Below are positions 9,315 to 18,661 of a stretch of DNA of 61,837 nucleotides, piece after piece; the stretch's first letter is position 1, and every line of letters starts with the position of its first letter. Under the pieces are notes generated by a model. It was given only the letters and a program-made list of their open reading frames with translations. It was not told the origin of the DNA and ran no database searches. This stretch comes from Candidatus Methylomirabilota bacterium (GTDB lineage: Bacteria > Methylomirabilota > Methylomirabilia > Rokubacteriales > DASRDR01): NCBI GenBank assembly GCA_036005065.1, contig DASYQW010000175.1, forward strand, positions 1 to 61,837, written 5' to 3'. The translations under genes were made by a program, and so were the position numbers.

Positions 9315-10856
9315 TCAGGTCCGCCGCAGGCGGAAGTTGAAGCGACGCACCTCGAACTGCTGGTTCGGGTTCGGCGTGAACTCCACGTACTTCTGGAGCC
9401 CGTAGTCCTCGTAGGGTTGGATCACGACGATCCAGGGGTGATGCTCGAGGAAGATCTTGGTCATCTTCCGGTAGGATTCCCCCCGGAACTTCTCGTCCAG
9501 GCTGAAGCGGGCGGCCTGTCCCAGCTCGTCGAACTCGGGATGGCGCCAGTAGTCCTGCGGTCCGCCCGGGGCCAGGAGCCGCCACATCATGCCGTCGGGA
9601 TCGCCGAGCGTCGAGGTGGGGTCCGACCACCAGAGGCCCTTGAACGTCCGGTCGCGGTTCTTCTGGGCACGCACCGAGTACTCGATCACCTCGACCACGA
9701 CGTTGACGCCCACGTCCTTCCACATCCCGGCGATGGCCTCCGACATGGGCTTGTCGTTGGCGGTGTAGCCCACGGTGGTCTCGAGGTAGATGGGCTCGTT
9801 CCGGTACCCCGCCTTCTTGAGCCGCTCTCTGGCCTCCTTCGGGTCGTAGGCGAGCGGAGGCAGGGCCGCATCGTAATGGACGTCGCCCCTGGCGATGGGG
9901 CCGTTGGGCACGATCCCGCGGCCCCGCCAGAGCTCCTTCACGATCGCCTCGCGATCGATGGCCAGCGACAGCGCCTGCTTCACCAGCGGGTGGCCGAGCG
10001 GCGGGACTTTCGAGTTGACGGCCAGCACGTAGAGCCCGGCATAGAGGGCGCCCACCACCCGGGTCGAGGGATGGGTCGCGACGCGCTCCCCGTGATCCGG
10101 CGGAAGCTGGGTGATGACGTCGGCCTCACCCTTGAGGAGCGCGGCCACCCGCGGCGCCGTCTCGGGAATCGGGCGGAAGACGACGCGGTCCACGTCGATC
10201 TTCCCGCCCCAGTAGTCGGGATTCGCCTCCAGCACGAGCCTGTCGTCCTTGACCCACGAGACGAAGCGGACCGGGCCGGTGCCGAGGGGCTTCGCGTTGA
10301 AGGCGTCGCCGCCGACCGCCTCCAGGTATTTCTTGGGCACGATCTGGCCGCCGTAGAAGGCGAGGCGGGCCGGCAGCAGCGGGTCGGGCTGCCGGGTGTG
10401 GATGACGAGCGTGGACGGATCCGGCGCCTCGATCCGGTCGATGACCGTGAACACGGTGTTGACGCGCGCCTTCACCGCCGGGTCGTAGGTCCGCTCGAGG
10501 CTGAACTTCGCATCGGCCGAGCTGAATGGGTCGCCGTTGTGCCACCGGACACCCGGGCGAAGCCTGAACTGCCAGGTGGTCGGGCCGGTGGTCTTCCACT
10601 CGGTCGCGAGCCCGGGCTGGAGCTTGCCGTCCGGATGGCGGCTCACCAGGTTGTCGAAGAGGTTGAAGGTGACGCGGATGTCGTTCGACGACGTCGAGAA
10701 GTGGGGGTCGAGCTTGGAGATGTCACCCCCCTGCGCGACGACCAGCTCCCGCTTCGGGGTGGTCTGGGCGGTTCCCGGCCGGCCCTCGGCGAGCAAACCG
10801 CCGGCCGCCACGGCCCCGAGTCCGAGCGCCTTCAGAAAATCGCGACGGCTCTCCAT
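9315..10856 (-). CDS. ABC transporter substrate-binding protein, family 5, Tat-exported (copy 1)
   Basis: This 513-residue periplasmic solute-binding protein is of the peptide/nickel (SBP_bac_5) type. It starts MESRRDFLKALGLGAVAAGG, a twin-arginine signal. Family landmarks follow: KLDPHFSTSSND, a GVRWHNGDPFSSADAKFS segment (about residues 100-117) and a GTGPVRFVSW segment. I chose the ATG at 10856 because the signal begins there; an earlier start at 10877 adds seven unneeded residues. It is a close paralogue of the next gene, which has the same strand and length and near-identical blocks throughout. No permease or ATPase gene lies beside the pair. The ligand is unknown. Confidence 0.9.
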   Translation of the reverse strand: MESRRDFLKALGLGAVAAGGLLAEGRPGTAQTTPKRELVVAQGGDISKLDPHFSTSSNDIRVTFNLFDNLVSRHPDGKLQPGLATEWKTTGPTTWQFRLRPGVRWHNGDPFSSADAKFSLERTYDPAVKARVNTVFTVIDRIEAPDPSTLVIHTRQPDPLLPARLAFYGGQIVPKKYLEAVGGDAFNAKPLGTGPVRFVSWVKDDRLVLEANPDYWGGKIDVDRVVFRPIPETAPRVAALLKGEADVITQLPPDHGERVATHPSTRVVGALYAGLYVLAVNSKVPPLGHPLVKQALSLAIDREAIVKELWRGRGIVPNGPIARGDVHYDAALPPLAYDPKEARERLKKAGYRNEPIYLETTVGYTANDKPMSEAIAGMWKDVGVNVVVEVIEYSVRAQKNRDRTFKGLWWSDPTSTLGDPDGMMWRLLAPGGPQDYWRHPEFDELGQAARFSLDEKFRGESYRKMTKIFLEHHPWIVVIQPYEDYGLQKYVEFTPNPNQQFEVRRFNFRLRRT

Positions 10857-10896
10857 GTCGACCACCGACTCGATCACGGCGCTCCCCGAGGGGGCG

Positions 10897-12438
10897 TCAG
10901 GCGCGGCGCATCCGGAGGTTGAAGCGCCGGAGCTCCAGCGCCTGGTTCGGGTTCGGCGTGAACTCGACGTGCTTCTGGAGCCCGTAGTCCTCGTAGGGCT
11001 GGATCACGAGGATCCAGGGGTTGTACTCGAGGAACAGCTCGGTCATTCGCTTGTAGGCCTGGCTCCGGAACTTCTCGTCGATGGAGAAGCGGGCGGCGTT
11101 GCCCAGCTCGTCGAACTCCGGGTGCCGCCAGTAATCGTGGGGCCCGCCGGGGCTCATGAGCCGCCACATCATGCCGTCGGGATCGCGGAGCGTCGAGGTC
11201 GGATCGGACCACCAGAGGCCTTTGAACGTCCGCTCCCGGTTCTTCTGGGCCCGCACCGAGAACTCGATCACCTCGACCACGACGTTGATCCCCACGTCCT
11301 TCCACATGGCGGCGATCGCCTCGGACATCGGCTTGTCGTTGGCAATGAGCCCGACGGTCGTCTCGAGGTAGATCGGCTCGCCCTTGTACCCGGACTTCTT
11401 CACCAGCTCGCGCGCCTCCTTGGGGTCGTACTTGAGGGGCGGCAGGCCGACGTCGTAGTGGTTGTCGCCCTTGGCGATCGGCCCGTTCGGCACCACGCCG
11501 CGCCCGCGCCACAGCTCCTTGACGATCGCCTCCCGGTCCACCGCGAGCTGCATCGCCTTCTTGAGGGTCCAGTTGTTGAGGGGCGCCACCTTGGAGTTCG
11601 TGCCCAGCACGTAGAGACCGGCGTAGAGCGCCGAGGCGCCCTTGGTCGTGGGGCTCTGATTGACGCGGTCCCAGTGGTCGGGGGTGAGCTGGGTGATCAC
11701 GTCGAGCTCGCCCTTGACCAGCCCGGCCACCCGCGGCGCCGTCTCCGGGATCGGCCGGAAAATCACGCGGTCCACGTCGATCTTCCCCCCCCAGTAATCG
11801 GGGTTGGCCTCCAGCACGAGCTTGTCGTCCTTGGTCCAGGAGGCGAACCGCACGGGACCGGTGCCGACCGGCTTCGCGTTGAAGGCGTCGGCGCCGGCCT
11901 GCTCGAGGTACTTCTTGGGGACGATCTGGCCCCCGTAGAAGGCGAGGCGGGCCGGGAGGAGCGGGTCCGGCTTCTTGGTGTGGAAGACCACCGTGGAGGC
12001 ATCGGGCGCCTCGATGCGGTCGATCGTGGTGAAGACGCTCGACACCATCGTCTTCACGTTGGGGTCGTAGGTCCGCTCGATCGAGAACTTGACGTCGGCC
12101 GAGCTGAACGGATCGCCGTTGTGGAAGCGGACGCCCGGCCGGAGCTTGAAGGTCCAGGACGTCGGGGTGCTGTTCTTCCACTCGAGGGCCAGCCCGGGAT
12201 TCAGCTTGTCGTCCGGGTGGCGGTTGGTCAGGTTGTCGAAGACGTTGAAGGAGACCCGGATGTCGTTCGACGACGTCGAGAAGTGGGGGTCGAGCTTGGA
12301 GATGTCACCTCCCTGCGCGACGACCAGCTCCCGCTTCTGGGTGGTCTGGGCGGCTCCCGGGCGCCCCTCGCCGAGCAGGCCGCCGGCCGCCGCGGCCCCG
12401 AGTCCGAGCGTCTTCAGAAAATCGCGACGACTGTCCAT
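10897..12438 (-). CDS. ABC transporter substrate-binding protein, family 5, Tat-exported (copy 2)
   Basis: This 513-residue paralogue of the downstream gene has the same Tat-type start (MDSRRDFLKTLGLGAAAAGG), the same family blocks and the same length. Differences are spread evenly, which suggests an old tandem duplication followed by divergence in ligand preference. A GGAGGGAG site lies 7-14 bases upstream of the ATG. The gap to copy 1 is 40 bases, so the two are probably cotranscribed. The SelA-like PLP enzyme gene lies just upstream on the same strand. The set may belong to uptake and breakdown of an amino-sugar- or amino-acid-like substrate, which is an inference only. Confidence 0.9.
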   Translation of the reverse strand: MDSRRDFLKTLGLGAAAAGGLLGEGRPGAAQTTQKRELVVAQGGDISKLDPHFSTSSNDIRVSFNVFDNLTNRHPDDKLNPGLALEWKNSTPTSWTFKLRPGVRFHNGDPFSSADVKFSIERTYDPNVKTMVSSVFTTIDRIEAPDASTVVFHTKKPDPLLPARLAFYGGQIVPKKYLEQAGADAFNAKPVGTGPVRFASWTKDDKLVLEANPDYWGGKIDVDRVIFRPIPETAPRVAGLVKGELDVITQLTPDHWDRVNQSPTTKGASALYAGLYVLGTNSKVAPLNNWTLKKAMQLAVDREAIVKELWRGRGVVPNGPIAKGDNHYDVGLPPLKYDPKEARELVKKSGYKGEPIYLETTVGLIANDKPMSEAIAAMWKDVGINVVVEVIEFSVRAQKNRERTFKGLWWSDPTSTLRDPDGMMWRLMSPGGPHDYWRHPEFDELGNAARFSIDEKFRSQAYKRMTELFLEYNPWILVIQPYEDYGLQKHVEFTPNPNQALELRRFNLRMRRA

Positions 12439-12466
12439 GTCCGTTCTCCCTCCGAACGTGTCGTGG

Positions 12467-13582
12467 TCAAGCCCGCGGCGCCAGCTCCTCGCGGAGCCGC
12501 CGGGCGGCGATCGCCGCCTCGTCCTCGCGCAGGCAGTGGGGATCCAGCAGCAGCGCGTCCTGGAAGACGCGCACCATGATCGGCGGCTCGCCCCGGCGCA
12601 GCGCCTCCATGACGGCTTCCGGAGTGAGCCCGGTCAGGCCGCGGTCGAGCTCGACGAGCACCGTCGGCGCCGTCCAGACCGACCAGTCGTCCTCGAGGCG
12701 GACGCGGACGCCGGGCAGTCCCGCGGCGGCCTCTGCGATCAGCCGGGCCTCGGCCAGGTGTTGGTCCCACTCGGCCCGGTGGTCCTCGTGGAGGAAGAGC
12801 TCGAGGGCGGTGACGAGGCCGACGATGTCTTCCTTGCTCACCTTGCAGGGCCGACCGATCGCGGCATTCGGCGCCCCGTTGACGGCCGCCGCCCGGATCA
12901 GCTCCGCCCGCCCGAGCAGCAGACCGCTGCCCTGGGGGCCGCGGATGCCCTTGCCGCCGCTGTAGATGACGAGGTCGGCGCCGAGGGCCGTCCATCGGGT
13001 GAGGTGGGCGACCGGGGGAAGGGTGGATGCCGCGTCGACGATCAGCGGCCGGCCGTGAGCGTGGGCGATCTCAGCCATGCGCTCGTCGGAGACCCCGCGC
13101 CCGCCGAGGCGCGGCGACACGATGAAGACCAGGGCGGCAGTCCGGTCGCCGATGGCGGCCTCGACCTCGGAGGGCGTGCACGCCTCGGCGCTGCCTACCT
13201 CCACGAGGCGGGCCCCGGCCGTCCGCAGCGCCTGGTCGTACTGGATCCGCTGGCACCGCTGGATGACGAGCTCGTTCGGCATGCCGCTCGTGTCGGGGAG
13301 CCGCCGGATGCGCTCAGGATCGGTTCCCGCCATGCAGGCCGCCGCGGCCAGCAGGAGGCCGCCCGCCGAGCCCGAGGTCACGTGGGCCGCCTCGACCCCG
13401 ATCAGCCGGGCGATGTGCTCGCCCGCCCGGGCGTTCAGCTCCGCCATGTCCACGAAGGCCGTGGCCGCCTCGGCCATGGCGTCGAGGACGGGCTTGGGCA
13501 TGAGCGAGCCGCTGGCCATCGTGTTCATCCCGCGCGCGTTGACGATCGGCCGGACACCGAGCCGCGTGTAGATGTCGGTCAC
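12467..13582 (-). CDS. PLP-dependent SelA-like / aminotransferase class V-fold enzyme
   Basis: This 371-residue protein is related to L-seryl-tRNA(Sec) selenium transferase-like enzymes, a group that includes D-glucosaminate-6-phosphate ammonia lyases. It shows VTSGSAGGLLLAAAACMAG near the PLP phosphate site and VDAASTLPP with the ring-contacting Asp. The Schiff-base Lys is in IYSGGKGIRGPQGSG (about residue 205). The N-terminal IYTRLGVRPIVNARGMNT is typical of the group. Start is a GTG at 13582 with no clear ribosome site. TTGTGC (16-base gap) TACAGT ends seven bases upstream, which would make the transcript nearly leaderless. The true substrate is unknown. A SelA role is unlikely because no selenocysteine machinery is seen here. 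Confidence 0.8.
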   Translation of the reverse strand: MTDIYTRLGVRPIVNARGMNTMASGSLMPKPVLDAMAEAATAFVDMAELNARAGEHIARLIGVEAAHVTSGSAGGLLLAAAACMAGTDPERIRRLPDTSGMPNELVIQRCQRIQYDQALRTAGARLVEVGSAEACTPSEVEAAIGDRTAALVFIVSPRLGGRGVSDERMAEIAHAHGRPLIVDAASTLPPVAHLTRWTALGADLVIYSGGKGIRGPQGSGLLLGRAELIRAAAVNGAPNAAIGRPCKVSKEDIVGLVTALELFLHEDHRAEWDQHLAEARLIAEAAAGLPGVRVRLEDDWSVWTAPTVLVELDRGLTGLTPEAVMEALRRGEPPIMVRVFQDALLLDPHCLREDEAAIAARRLREELAPRA

Positions 13583-13639
13583 GCGGTAGACTGTACCATG
13601 GACGGGCGACCGCACAACCCCGAGTGAAGAGGAGGCGCC

Positions 13640-14413
13640 ATGCGCGGGAGGCAGATCAGGGAGAAGCTCCGGGCGGGCCGCCCGGTATTCACGGTCGGCC
13701 TCAAATTCCACGCGCCGCGCCTGGTCGAGATGCTGGCCCGGAGCGGGGCCGACCAGATCTTCCTCGACGCCGAGCACGGGCCGCTCTCCGAGCGCGAGTG
13801 CGAGGAGATGGTTCGCGCGGCCGACCTCTTCGACGTGCCGGTGTCGATCCGGGTGCCGGTCAATGCCGCGCACGTCATCCTCCGCTACCTCGACATCGGC
13901 ACCTCCACCATCCTGGTCCCGCACGTGACCACGCGGGCCGATGCCGAGCAGGCCGTCCGGGCGGTCAAGTATCCGCCTGAGGGGGAACGGAGCTTCGCGC
14001 TCGGGCGCGGCGCCGAGCGCCACGGGCTTTCCCCGGCGGAGTACGTGCGGCGCGCCAACGACGAGACGGTGGTGCTCGCCCTGTTCGAAGACGTGGCCGG
14101 GCTCGGCGAGGTCGAGGCGATCGGCCGCGTGCCGGGGATCGACGGTCTCCACGTCGGCGCCTACGATCTCGCGGCCTCGATGGGATATCCGGGACAGCCG
14201 TGGCGCGACGACGTCCAGGCCGTCGTCGAGCGCGTCCGTCAAACCTGCCGGACCCTCGGGTTGCCGTTCGGCACCGTGCCGCGTGACCGGGCCGACCTCC
14301 GGCGGCAGATCGAGGGCGGCTGCCAGCTCATCACGGTCTCGACGCTCGAGTGGGGGATCGAGCTGACCCGCGAGACGGTCGCCGAGCTCGCCAAACTGGG
14401 GCCGGCCGGCTGA
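13640..14413 (+). CDS. HpcH/HpaI family aldolase
   Basis: This 257-residue class II pyruvate aldolase resembles 2-keto-3-deoxy-L-rhamnonate / 4-hydroxy-2-oxoheptanedioate aldolases, which split 2-oxo-3-deoxy acids to pyruvate and an aldehyde. Family motifs are FLDAEHGPLSE (about residues 44-54), the GRGAERHGL segment and the metal-ligand regions FEDVAGLGEVE and GLHVGAYDLAASMG. Length matches the family. GAGGAGG lies just upstream of the ATG. It is divergent from the SelA-like gene with only 57 bases between, so control may be shared. The two could act in sequence, since an ammonia lyase yields a 2-oxo-3-deoxy acid for the aldolase. That coupling is inference. Confidence 0.88.
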   Translation: MRGRQIREKLRAGRPVFTVGLKFHAPRLVEMLARSGADQIFLDAEHGPLSERECEEMVRAADLFDVPVSIRVPVNAAHVILRYLDIGTSTILVPHVTTRADAEQAVRAVKYPPEGERSFALGRGAERHGLSPAEYVRRANDETVVLALFEDVAGLGEVEAIGRVPGIDGLHVGAYDLAASMGYPGQPWRDDVQAVVERVRQTCRTLGLPFGTVPRDRADLRRQIEGGCQLITVSTLEWGIELTRETVAELAKLGPAG

Positions 14414-14538
14414 ACGACACCCGGCCGCCGCGGCCGCGCCAGCCGGTCGCCGCCCGGCTCCGCCAGCCACGCCGGATGGACTCTTGACCGCTTCCGAGTC
14501 CGGTCGGCGCGTCCCGCCCCGGGAGGCGTCGCCGGCGC

Positions 14539-14567
14539 TTGACAAGCCGTCCGGCGGCTCCTAGTAT
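14539..14567 (+). promoter_or_regulatory. Sigma-70-type promoter of the cox operon
   Basis: TTGACA at 14539-14544 and TAGTAT at 14562-14567 are separated by exactly 17 bases. The first gene of the operon starts 57 bases further on. This is one of the best consensus promoters in the window. Confidence 0.75.
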
Positions 14568-14624
14568 CCGGCCAAGCACCTCCCCGACGTCCGGATACTC
14601 CTCTGCTTCAGAAGGGGACGCCTA

Positions 14625-15500
14625 ATGATCCCTGCCGCGTTCGAGTACCACGTCCCGACTTCGATCGCCGAGGCCACCGCTCTGCTGACTCGACTCGGCG
14701 ACGACGCGAAGGTCGTCTCCGGGGGTCAGAGCCTCATCCCGCTGATGAAGCTGCGGCTGGCCACGCCCCGGCATCTCGTCGACATCAACCGCATTCCCGG
14801 GCTCGCCTACATTCGGCAGGCCGACGGCGTCCTGCAGATCGGCGCGCTCGCCCGGGAATCGGATCTCGAGGACTCCGACCTCATCGGCACGCGATATCCG
14901 ATCCTGGCCGACACCAGCCGGGTCATTGCCGACCCGCTGGTCCGCAACCTGGCGACCGTCTGCGGTAACCTGGCCCACGCGGACCCCGCCAACGACCACC
15001 CGGCGACCATGCTGGCCCTGGGGGCGGAGGTGGTGGCGGCGGGGCCGAACGGGGAGCGGCGGATCCCCGTCCGGTCCCTGTTCACGGGTCCCTTCACGAC
15101 GACGCTGGCCCCCGACGAGATCATCGTCGAGATCCGGGTTCCGGCCCCTCCGGCGCGCAGCGGCGGGGCTTACCTGAAGCTCGAGCGAAAGGTCGGGGAC
15201 TTCGCCACGGCCGCGGTGGCTGCCCAGCTGACGCTCGGCCCCGACGGAGCCTGTCAGCGCGCCGGCATCGGCCTGACCAACGTCGGCGCCACCCCGATCG
15301 AGGCGGGCCGAGCGGAACGCTTCCTGGCCGGCAAACGGCCGGACGACGCGGTGATCAGGCAAGCGGCCGAGCTGGCGGCCGAAGAGTCCCAGCCCACGTC
15401 GGATCTCCGGGGCCCGGCCGAGTACAAGCGGGACCTCGTCCGCGTGCTGGCGGCCCGCGCGATCCGGCGCGCCCTGGAACGGGCCGGTGGAGGGAGGTGA
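14625..15500 (+). CDS. coxM: Aerobic CO dehydrogenase, FAD-binding medium subunit
   Basis: This 291-residue subunit carries FAD and passes electrons from the iron-sulfur clusters to the quinone-side acceptor. Visible are the N-terminal FAEYHVP-like start ([15 protein letters not shown]) and the first FAD loop [14 protein letters not shown] (about residues 36-49). The second FAD loop is [16 protein letters not shown] (about 112-127), and a CO_deh_flav_C region follows. Gene order M-S-L and the form I large subunit make this coxM rather than a generic xanthine dehydrogenase subunit. It is the first gene after a strong promoter and lies five bases before coxS. Confidence 0.92.
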   Translation: MIPAAFEYHVPTSIAEATALLTRLGDDAKVVSGGQSLIPLMKLRLATPRHLVDINRIPGLAYIRQADGVLQIGALARESDLEDSDLIGTRYPILADTSRVIADPLVRNLATVCGNLAHADPANDHPATMLALGAEVVAAGPNGERRIPVRSLFTGPFTTTLAPDEIIVEIRVPAPPARSGGAYLKLERKVGDFATAAVAAQLTLGPDGACQRAGIGLTNVGATPIEAGRAERFLAGKRPDDAVIRQAAELAAEESQPTSDLRGPAEYKRDLVRVLAARAIRRALERAGGGR

Positions 15501-15505
15501 AGGCC

Positions 15506-15979
15506 ATGCGCGTCGAAGTCACGATCAACCGGGAGAGGTACGCGAGCGACGTGGAGCCGCGACTCCTGCTCGTCCACCTGATCCGTGACGTCCTCCGGCT
15601 GACCGGCACCCACATCGGCTGCGATACGACGCACTGTGGAGCCTGCACGGTGCTCCTCGACGGACGGCCCGTCAAGTCGTGCACGGTCTTCGCCGTCCAG
15701 GCGCACGGGCGGGAGCTCATGACGGTGGAGGGCCTGGAGCAAGACGGCAATCTCCATCCGGTCCAGGAAGGCTTCATGCAGGAGCACGGGCTCCAGTGCG
15801 GATACTGCACGCCCGGCATGCTCATGACGAGCTACGCCTTCCTGCGAAAGGCCAAGGATCCCACCGAGGACGAGATCCGCCTCGCCATCTCCGGCAACCT
15901 CTGCCGGTGCACCGGCTACGTGAATATCGTCAAGGCGATCCAGCACGCAGCCGCGAGGCTGCGGCAGGGAGGGACATGA
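15506..15979 (+). CDS. coxS: Aerobic CO dehydrogenase, [2Fe-2S] small subunit
   Basis: This 157-residue subunit has two [2Fe-2S] domains. The N-terminal plant-ferredoxin-type cluster is in [16 protein letters not shown], plus a later Cys in VKSC. The C-terminal four-helix domain has CGYCTPGM and GNLCRCTGY. All eight ligand cysteines are present. I prefer the ATG at 15506 because AGGGAGG lies 7-8 bases upstream; a GTG at 15497 would add three residues. It overlaps the coxL start by four bases (ATGA). Confidence 0.93.
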   Translation: MRVEVTINRERYASDVEPRLLLVHLIRDVLRLTGTHIGCDTTHCGACTVLLDGRPVKSCTVFAVQAHGRELMTVEGLEQDGNLHPVQEGFMQEHGLQCGYCTPGMLMTSYAFLRKAKDPTEDEIRLAISGNLCRCTGYVNIVKAIQHAAARLRQGGT

Positions 15980-18345
15980 TGCCCCCCAGGACGACGCCCG
16001 AGATCGGCGGGATGGGGCACTCGCTGAAGCGGAAGGAGGATCCCCGCTTCATCCGGGGCAAGGGCACGTACGTGGACGACGTCCAGCTCCCGGGCATGCT
16101 CTATCTCGACATCGTCCGGAGCCCCTTCGCTCACGCCCGGATCAAGAAGATCGATGCCTCCCGGGCCCTGGCCGTTCCCGGGGTGCTGGCCGTCATCACC
16201 GGGCAGGACCTGGCCAAGTACAACCTCCACTGGATGCCGACATTGATGTCCGACACGCAGATGGTGCTGCCGGTGGAGAAGGTGATGTACCAGGCCCAGG
16301 AGGTGGCGGCGGTCCTGGCCACCGACCGCTACCTGGCCGCCGATGGGGTCGACGCCGTGGAGGTCGAGTACGAGCCGCTCCCGGTCGTCGTCGATCCGAG
16401 GAAGGCTCTCGAGCCCGGCGCCCCCGTGCTGCGGACCGACAAGAAGGACAAGAAGGACAACCACATCTGGCACTGGGAGTGGGGCGACCGGGCCGCGACC
16501 GACCGCGCCTTTCAGGGGGCGGACGTCACCGTCAAGGAAGACATCTACCTTCCCCGGATCCACGTGGCCTCGATCGAGACCTGCGGCTGCGTGGCCCACT
16601 TCGACAAGGTGACCGGGAAGCTCACGGTCTGGATGACCACTCAGGCGCCCCACGCCATCCGGACGGTCTTCGCCCTCGTCGCCGGGCACGTCGGCCTCGA
16701 GGAGCACAAGATCCGGATCATCTCGCCCGACATCGGGGGCGGCTTCGGCGGCAAGGTGCCCGTGTATCCGGGGTACGTGATCGCGGTGGCCGCCTCGGTG
16801 CTCACCGGCAAGCCCGTCAAGTGGATCGAGGATCGGATGGAGAACCTCCAGGCCGACTCCTTCGCCCGCGACTACCACATCACCGCCGAGCTGGCGGCGA
16901 CCAGGGACGGCCGCCTGACCGCGCTCCGGATCAAGACGCTGGCCGACCACGGCTACGCCGACGCGGCCGCCAACCCCTCCAAGTTCCCGGCCGGACTCTT
17001 CCACATCTGCACCGGCTCCTACGACTTCAAGGCGGCCCACGTGGAGGTGGACGGCGCCTACACCAACAAGCCGCCCGGCGGCATCGCCTACCGGTGCTCC
17101 TTCCGCGTCACCGAGGCGGTTCACACCATCGAGCGGATGGCCGACCTCATGGCCCACCAGCTCGGCATGGATCCGGCCGAGTTCCGCCTCAAGAACTTCA
17201 TCAAGCCCGAGCAGTTCCCGTACCGCTCGGCCCTCGGGTGGGAGTACGACAGCGGCGACTACGCCGGGGCCCTCCGGAAGGCCATGGAGAAGATCGGCTA
17301 CGCCAACCTCCGGCGGGAGCAGGCCGAAAAGCGTCAGCGCGGGGAGCTGATGGGCATCGGGATCTCGAGCTTCACCGAGATCGTGGGGGCGGGGCCGTCG
17401 AAGCACTTCGACATCCTGGGACTCAAGATGTTCGACAGCTGCGAGATCCGGATCCACCCGACCGGCAAGGCCATCGCGCGCTTCGGGACCAAGTCCCAGG
17501 GGCAGGGCCACGAGACCACCTACGCCCAGATCCTGGCCGAAGAGCTGGGCATCCCGGCCAAGGACATCCAGGTGGAGGAAGGCGACACCGACACCGCGCC
17601 CTACGGCCTCGGCACCTACGCGAGCCGCTCGACGCCGGTCGCCGGCGCGGCGGCCGCGATGGCCGCCCGCAAGATCCGGGACAAGGCCCGGAAGCTCGCT
17701 GCCCACCTCCTGGAAGCGGCCGAAGAGGACCTCCTGTGGGAGCCGGGGAAGTTCTCGGTGAAGGGCGCCCCCGGCCGCGCCAAGACCATCCAGGAGATCG
17801 CGTTCGCGGCGTACACGAACCACCCGCAAGGGATGGAGGCCGGGCTGGAGGCGGTCTCCTACTACGACCCGCCGAGCCTGACCTATCCCTTCGGCAGCTA
17901 CATCTGCGTGGTGGACGTCGACAAGGGGACGGGGGAGGTCAAGGTCCGGCGCTTCGTGGCGGTGGACGACTGCGGGAACATCATCAATCCCATGATCGTC
18001 GAGGGGCAGATCCACGGCGGGCTCACCATGGGGCTGGCGCCGGCGCTCTACGAAGAGATCTCGTACGACGAGCAGGGCAACATCCGGGGCGGCAGCTTCA
18101 TCGATTACCTGGTGCCGACGGCGGTCGAGACTCCGAAGTGGGAGACCGACAAGACGTGCACGCCGTCCCCTCACCATCCGCTGGGGGCGAAGGGCGTCGG
18201 GGAGTCGGCCACGGTGGGGGCGCCGGCCGCCATCGCCAACGCGGTGGTGGACGCCCTCTGGCACCTCGGGGTGCGTCACGTGGACATTCCGATCACCCCG
18301 GCCAAGGTGTGGAAGCTGCTCCGGGAGCACGGCGTCACCGAGTAG
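15976..18345 (+). CDS. coxL: Aerobic CO dehydrogenase, molybdenum large subunit (form I)
   Basis: This 789-residue catalytic subunit binds molybdopterin cytosine dinucleotide and, in form I enzymes, the Mo-S-Cu cluster that oxidises CO to CO2. The decisive feature is AYRCSFR, with the copper-binding Cys at residue 374. Form II and other xanthine dehydrogenase relatives carry AYRGAGR instead. The base Glu is at about residue 743 in [12 protein letters not shown]. Further blocks match known form I CoxL proteins: [43 protein letters not shown] and [14 protein letters not shown]. Length is close to the usual 800-810. It is translationally coupled to coxS. Together these support a functional CO oxidiser. 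Confidence 0.95.
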   Translation: MMPPRTTPEIGGMGHSLKRKEDPRFIRGKGTYVDDVQLPGMLYLDIVRSPFAHARIKKIDASRALAVPGVLAVITGQDLAKYNLHWMPTLMSDTQMVLPVEKVMYQAQEVAAVLATDRYLAADGVDAVEVEYEPLPVVVDPRKALEPGAPVLRTDKKDKKDNHIWHWEWGDRAATDRAFQGADVTVKEDIYLPRIHVASIETCGCVAHFDKVTGKLTVWMTTQAPHAIRTVFALVAGHVGLEEHKIRIISPDIGGGFGGKVPVYPGYVIAVAASVLTGKPVKWIEDRMENLQADSFARDYHITAELAATRDGRLTALRIKTLADHGYADAAANPSKFPAGLFHICTGSYDFKAAHVEVDGAYTNKPPGGIAYRCSFRVTEAVHTIERMADLMAHQLGMDPAEFRLKNFIKPEQFPYRSALGWEYDSGDYAGALRKAMEKIGYANLRREQAEKRQRGELMGIGISSFTEIVGAGPSKHFDILGLKMFDSCEIRIHPTGKAIARFGTKSQGQGHETTYAQILAEELGIPAKDIQVEEGDTDTAPYGLGTYASRSTPVAGAAAAMAARKIRDKARKLAAHLLEAAEEDLLWEPGKFSVKGAPGRAKTIQEIAFAAYTNHPQGMEAGLEAVSYYDPPSLTYPFGSYICVVDVDKGTGEVKVRRFVAVDDCGNIINPMIVEGQIHGGLTMGLAPALYEEISYDEQGNIRGGSFIDYLVPTAVETPKWETDKTCTPSPHHPLGAKGVGESATVGAPAAIANAVVDALWHLGVRHVDIPITPAKVWKLLREHGVTE

Positions 18346-18369
18346 CCGATCGCGCGCGGGACCAGCTGG

Positions 18370-18398
18370 TTGACATCTGATGCGTTCGATCATATCAT
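18370..18398 (+). promoter_or_regulatory. Consensus promoter giving a probably leaderless vapB transcript
   Basis: TTGACA at 18370-18375, a 17-base spacer, and TATCAT at 18393-18398. The vapB ATG follows only eight bases after the -10 box, where transcription would be expected to begin, and no Shine-Dalgarno sequence precedes it. The toxin-antitoxin pair can thus be transcribed apart from the cox genes around it. Confidence 0.72.
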
Positions 18399-18406
18399 CT
18401 CTCATC

Positions 18407-18661
18407 ATGGCGCGAACCACCGTCGACATCGATGCCCCCATCCTGAAGGACCTCAAGCGCCTGCAGAAGCAGGAAGGAAAACCCCTGGGGCGGCTCATCT
18501 CCGATCTCCTCGCGGAGGCCCTGGCCCGTCATCGGGCGGCCAGAAGCCAGCCGGCTCCCTTCCGGTGGGTCTCACGTCCGATGCGCGCCCGCATCGACGT
18601 CTCGGACAAGGACGCCCTCTACCTGGCGCTCGAGGACAAGGCGGGAAAGCGCTCGAGGTGA
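18407..18661 (+). CDS. VapB-type antitoxin, ribbon-helix-helix
   Basis: This 84-residue protein has an N-terminal ribbon-helix-helix-like DNA-binding part (ARTTVDIDAPILKDLKRLQK, then a second helix ISDLLAEALARHRA). Its C-terminal tail (PFRWVSRPMRARIDVSD) is the expected toxin-binding region. It overlaps the next gene, a PIN toxin, by four bases (GTGA), the classic type II arrangement. It probably represses its own promoter, which sits directly on the start codon. I chose the ATG at 18407 over one at 18380 because the latter lies inside the promoter. Confidence 0.85.
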   Translation: MARTTVDIDAPILKDLKRLQKQEGKPLGRLISDLLAEALARHRAARSQPAPFRWVSRPMRARIDVSDKDALYLALEDKAGKRSR

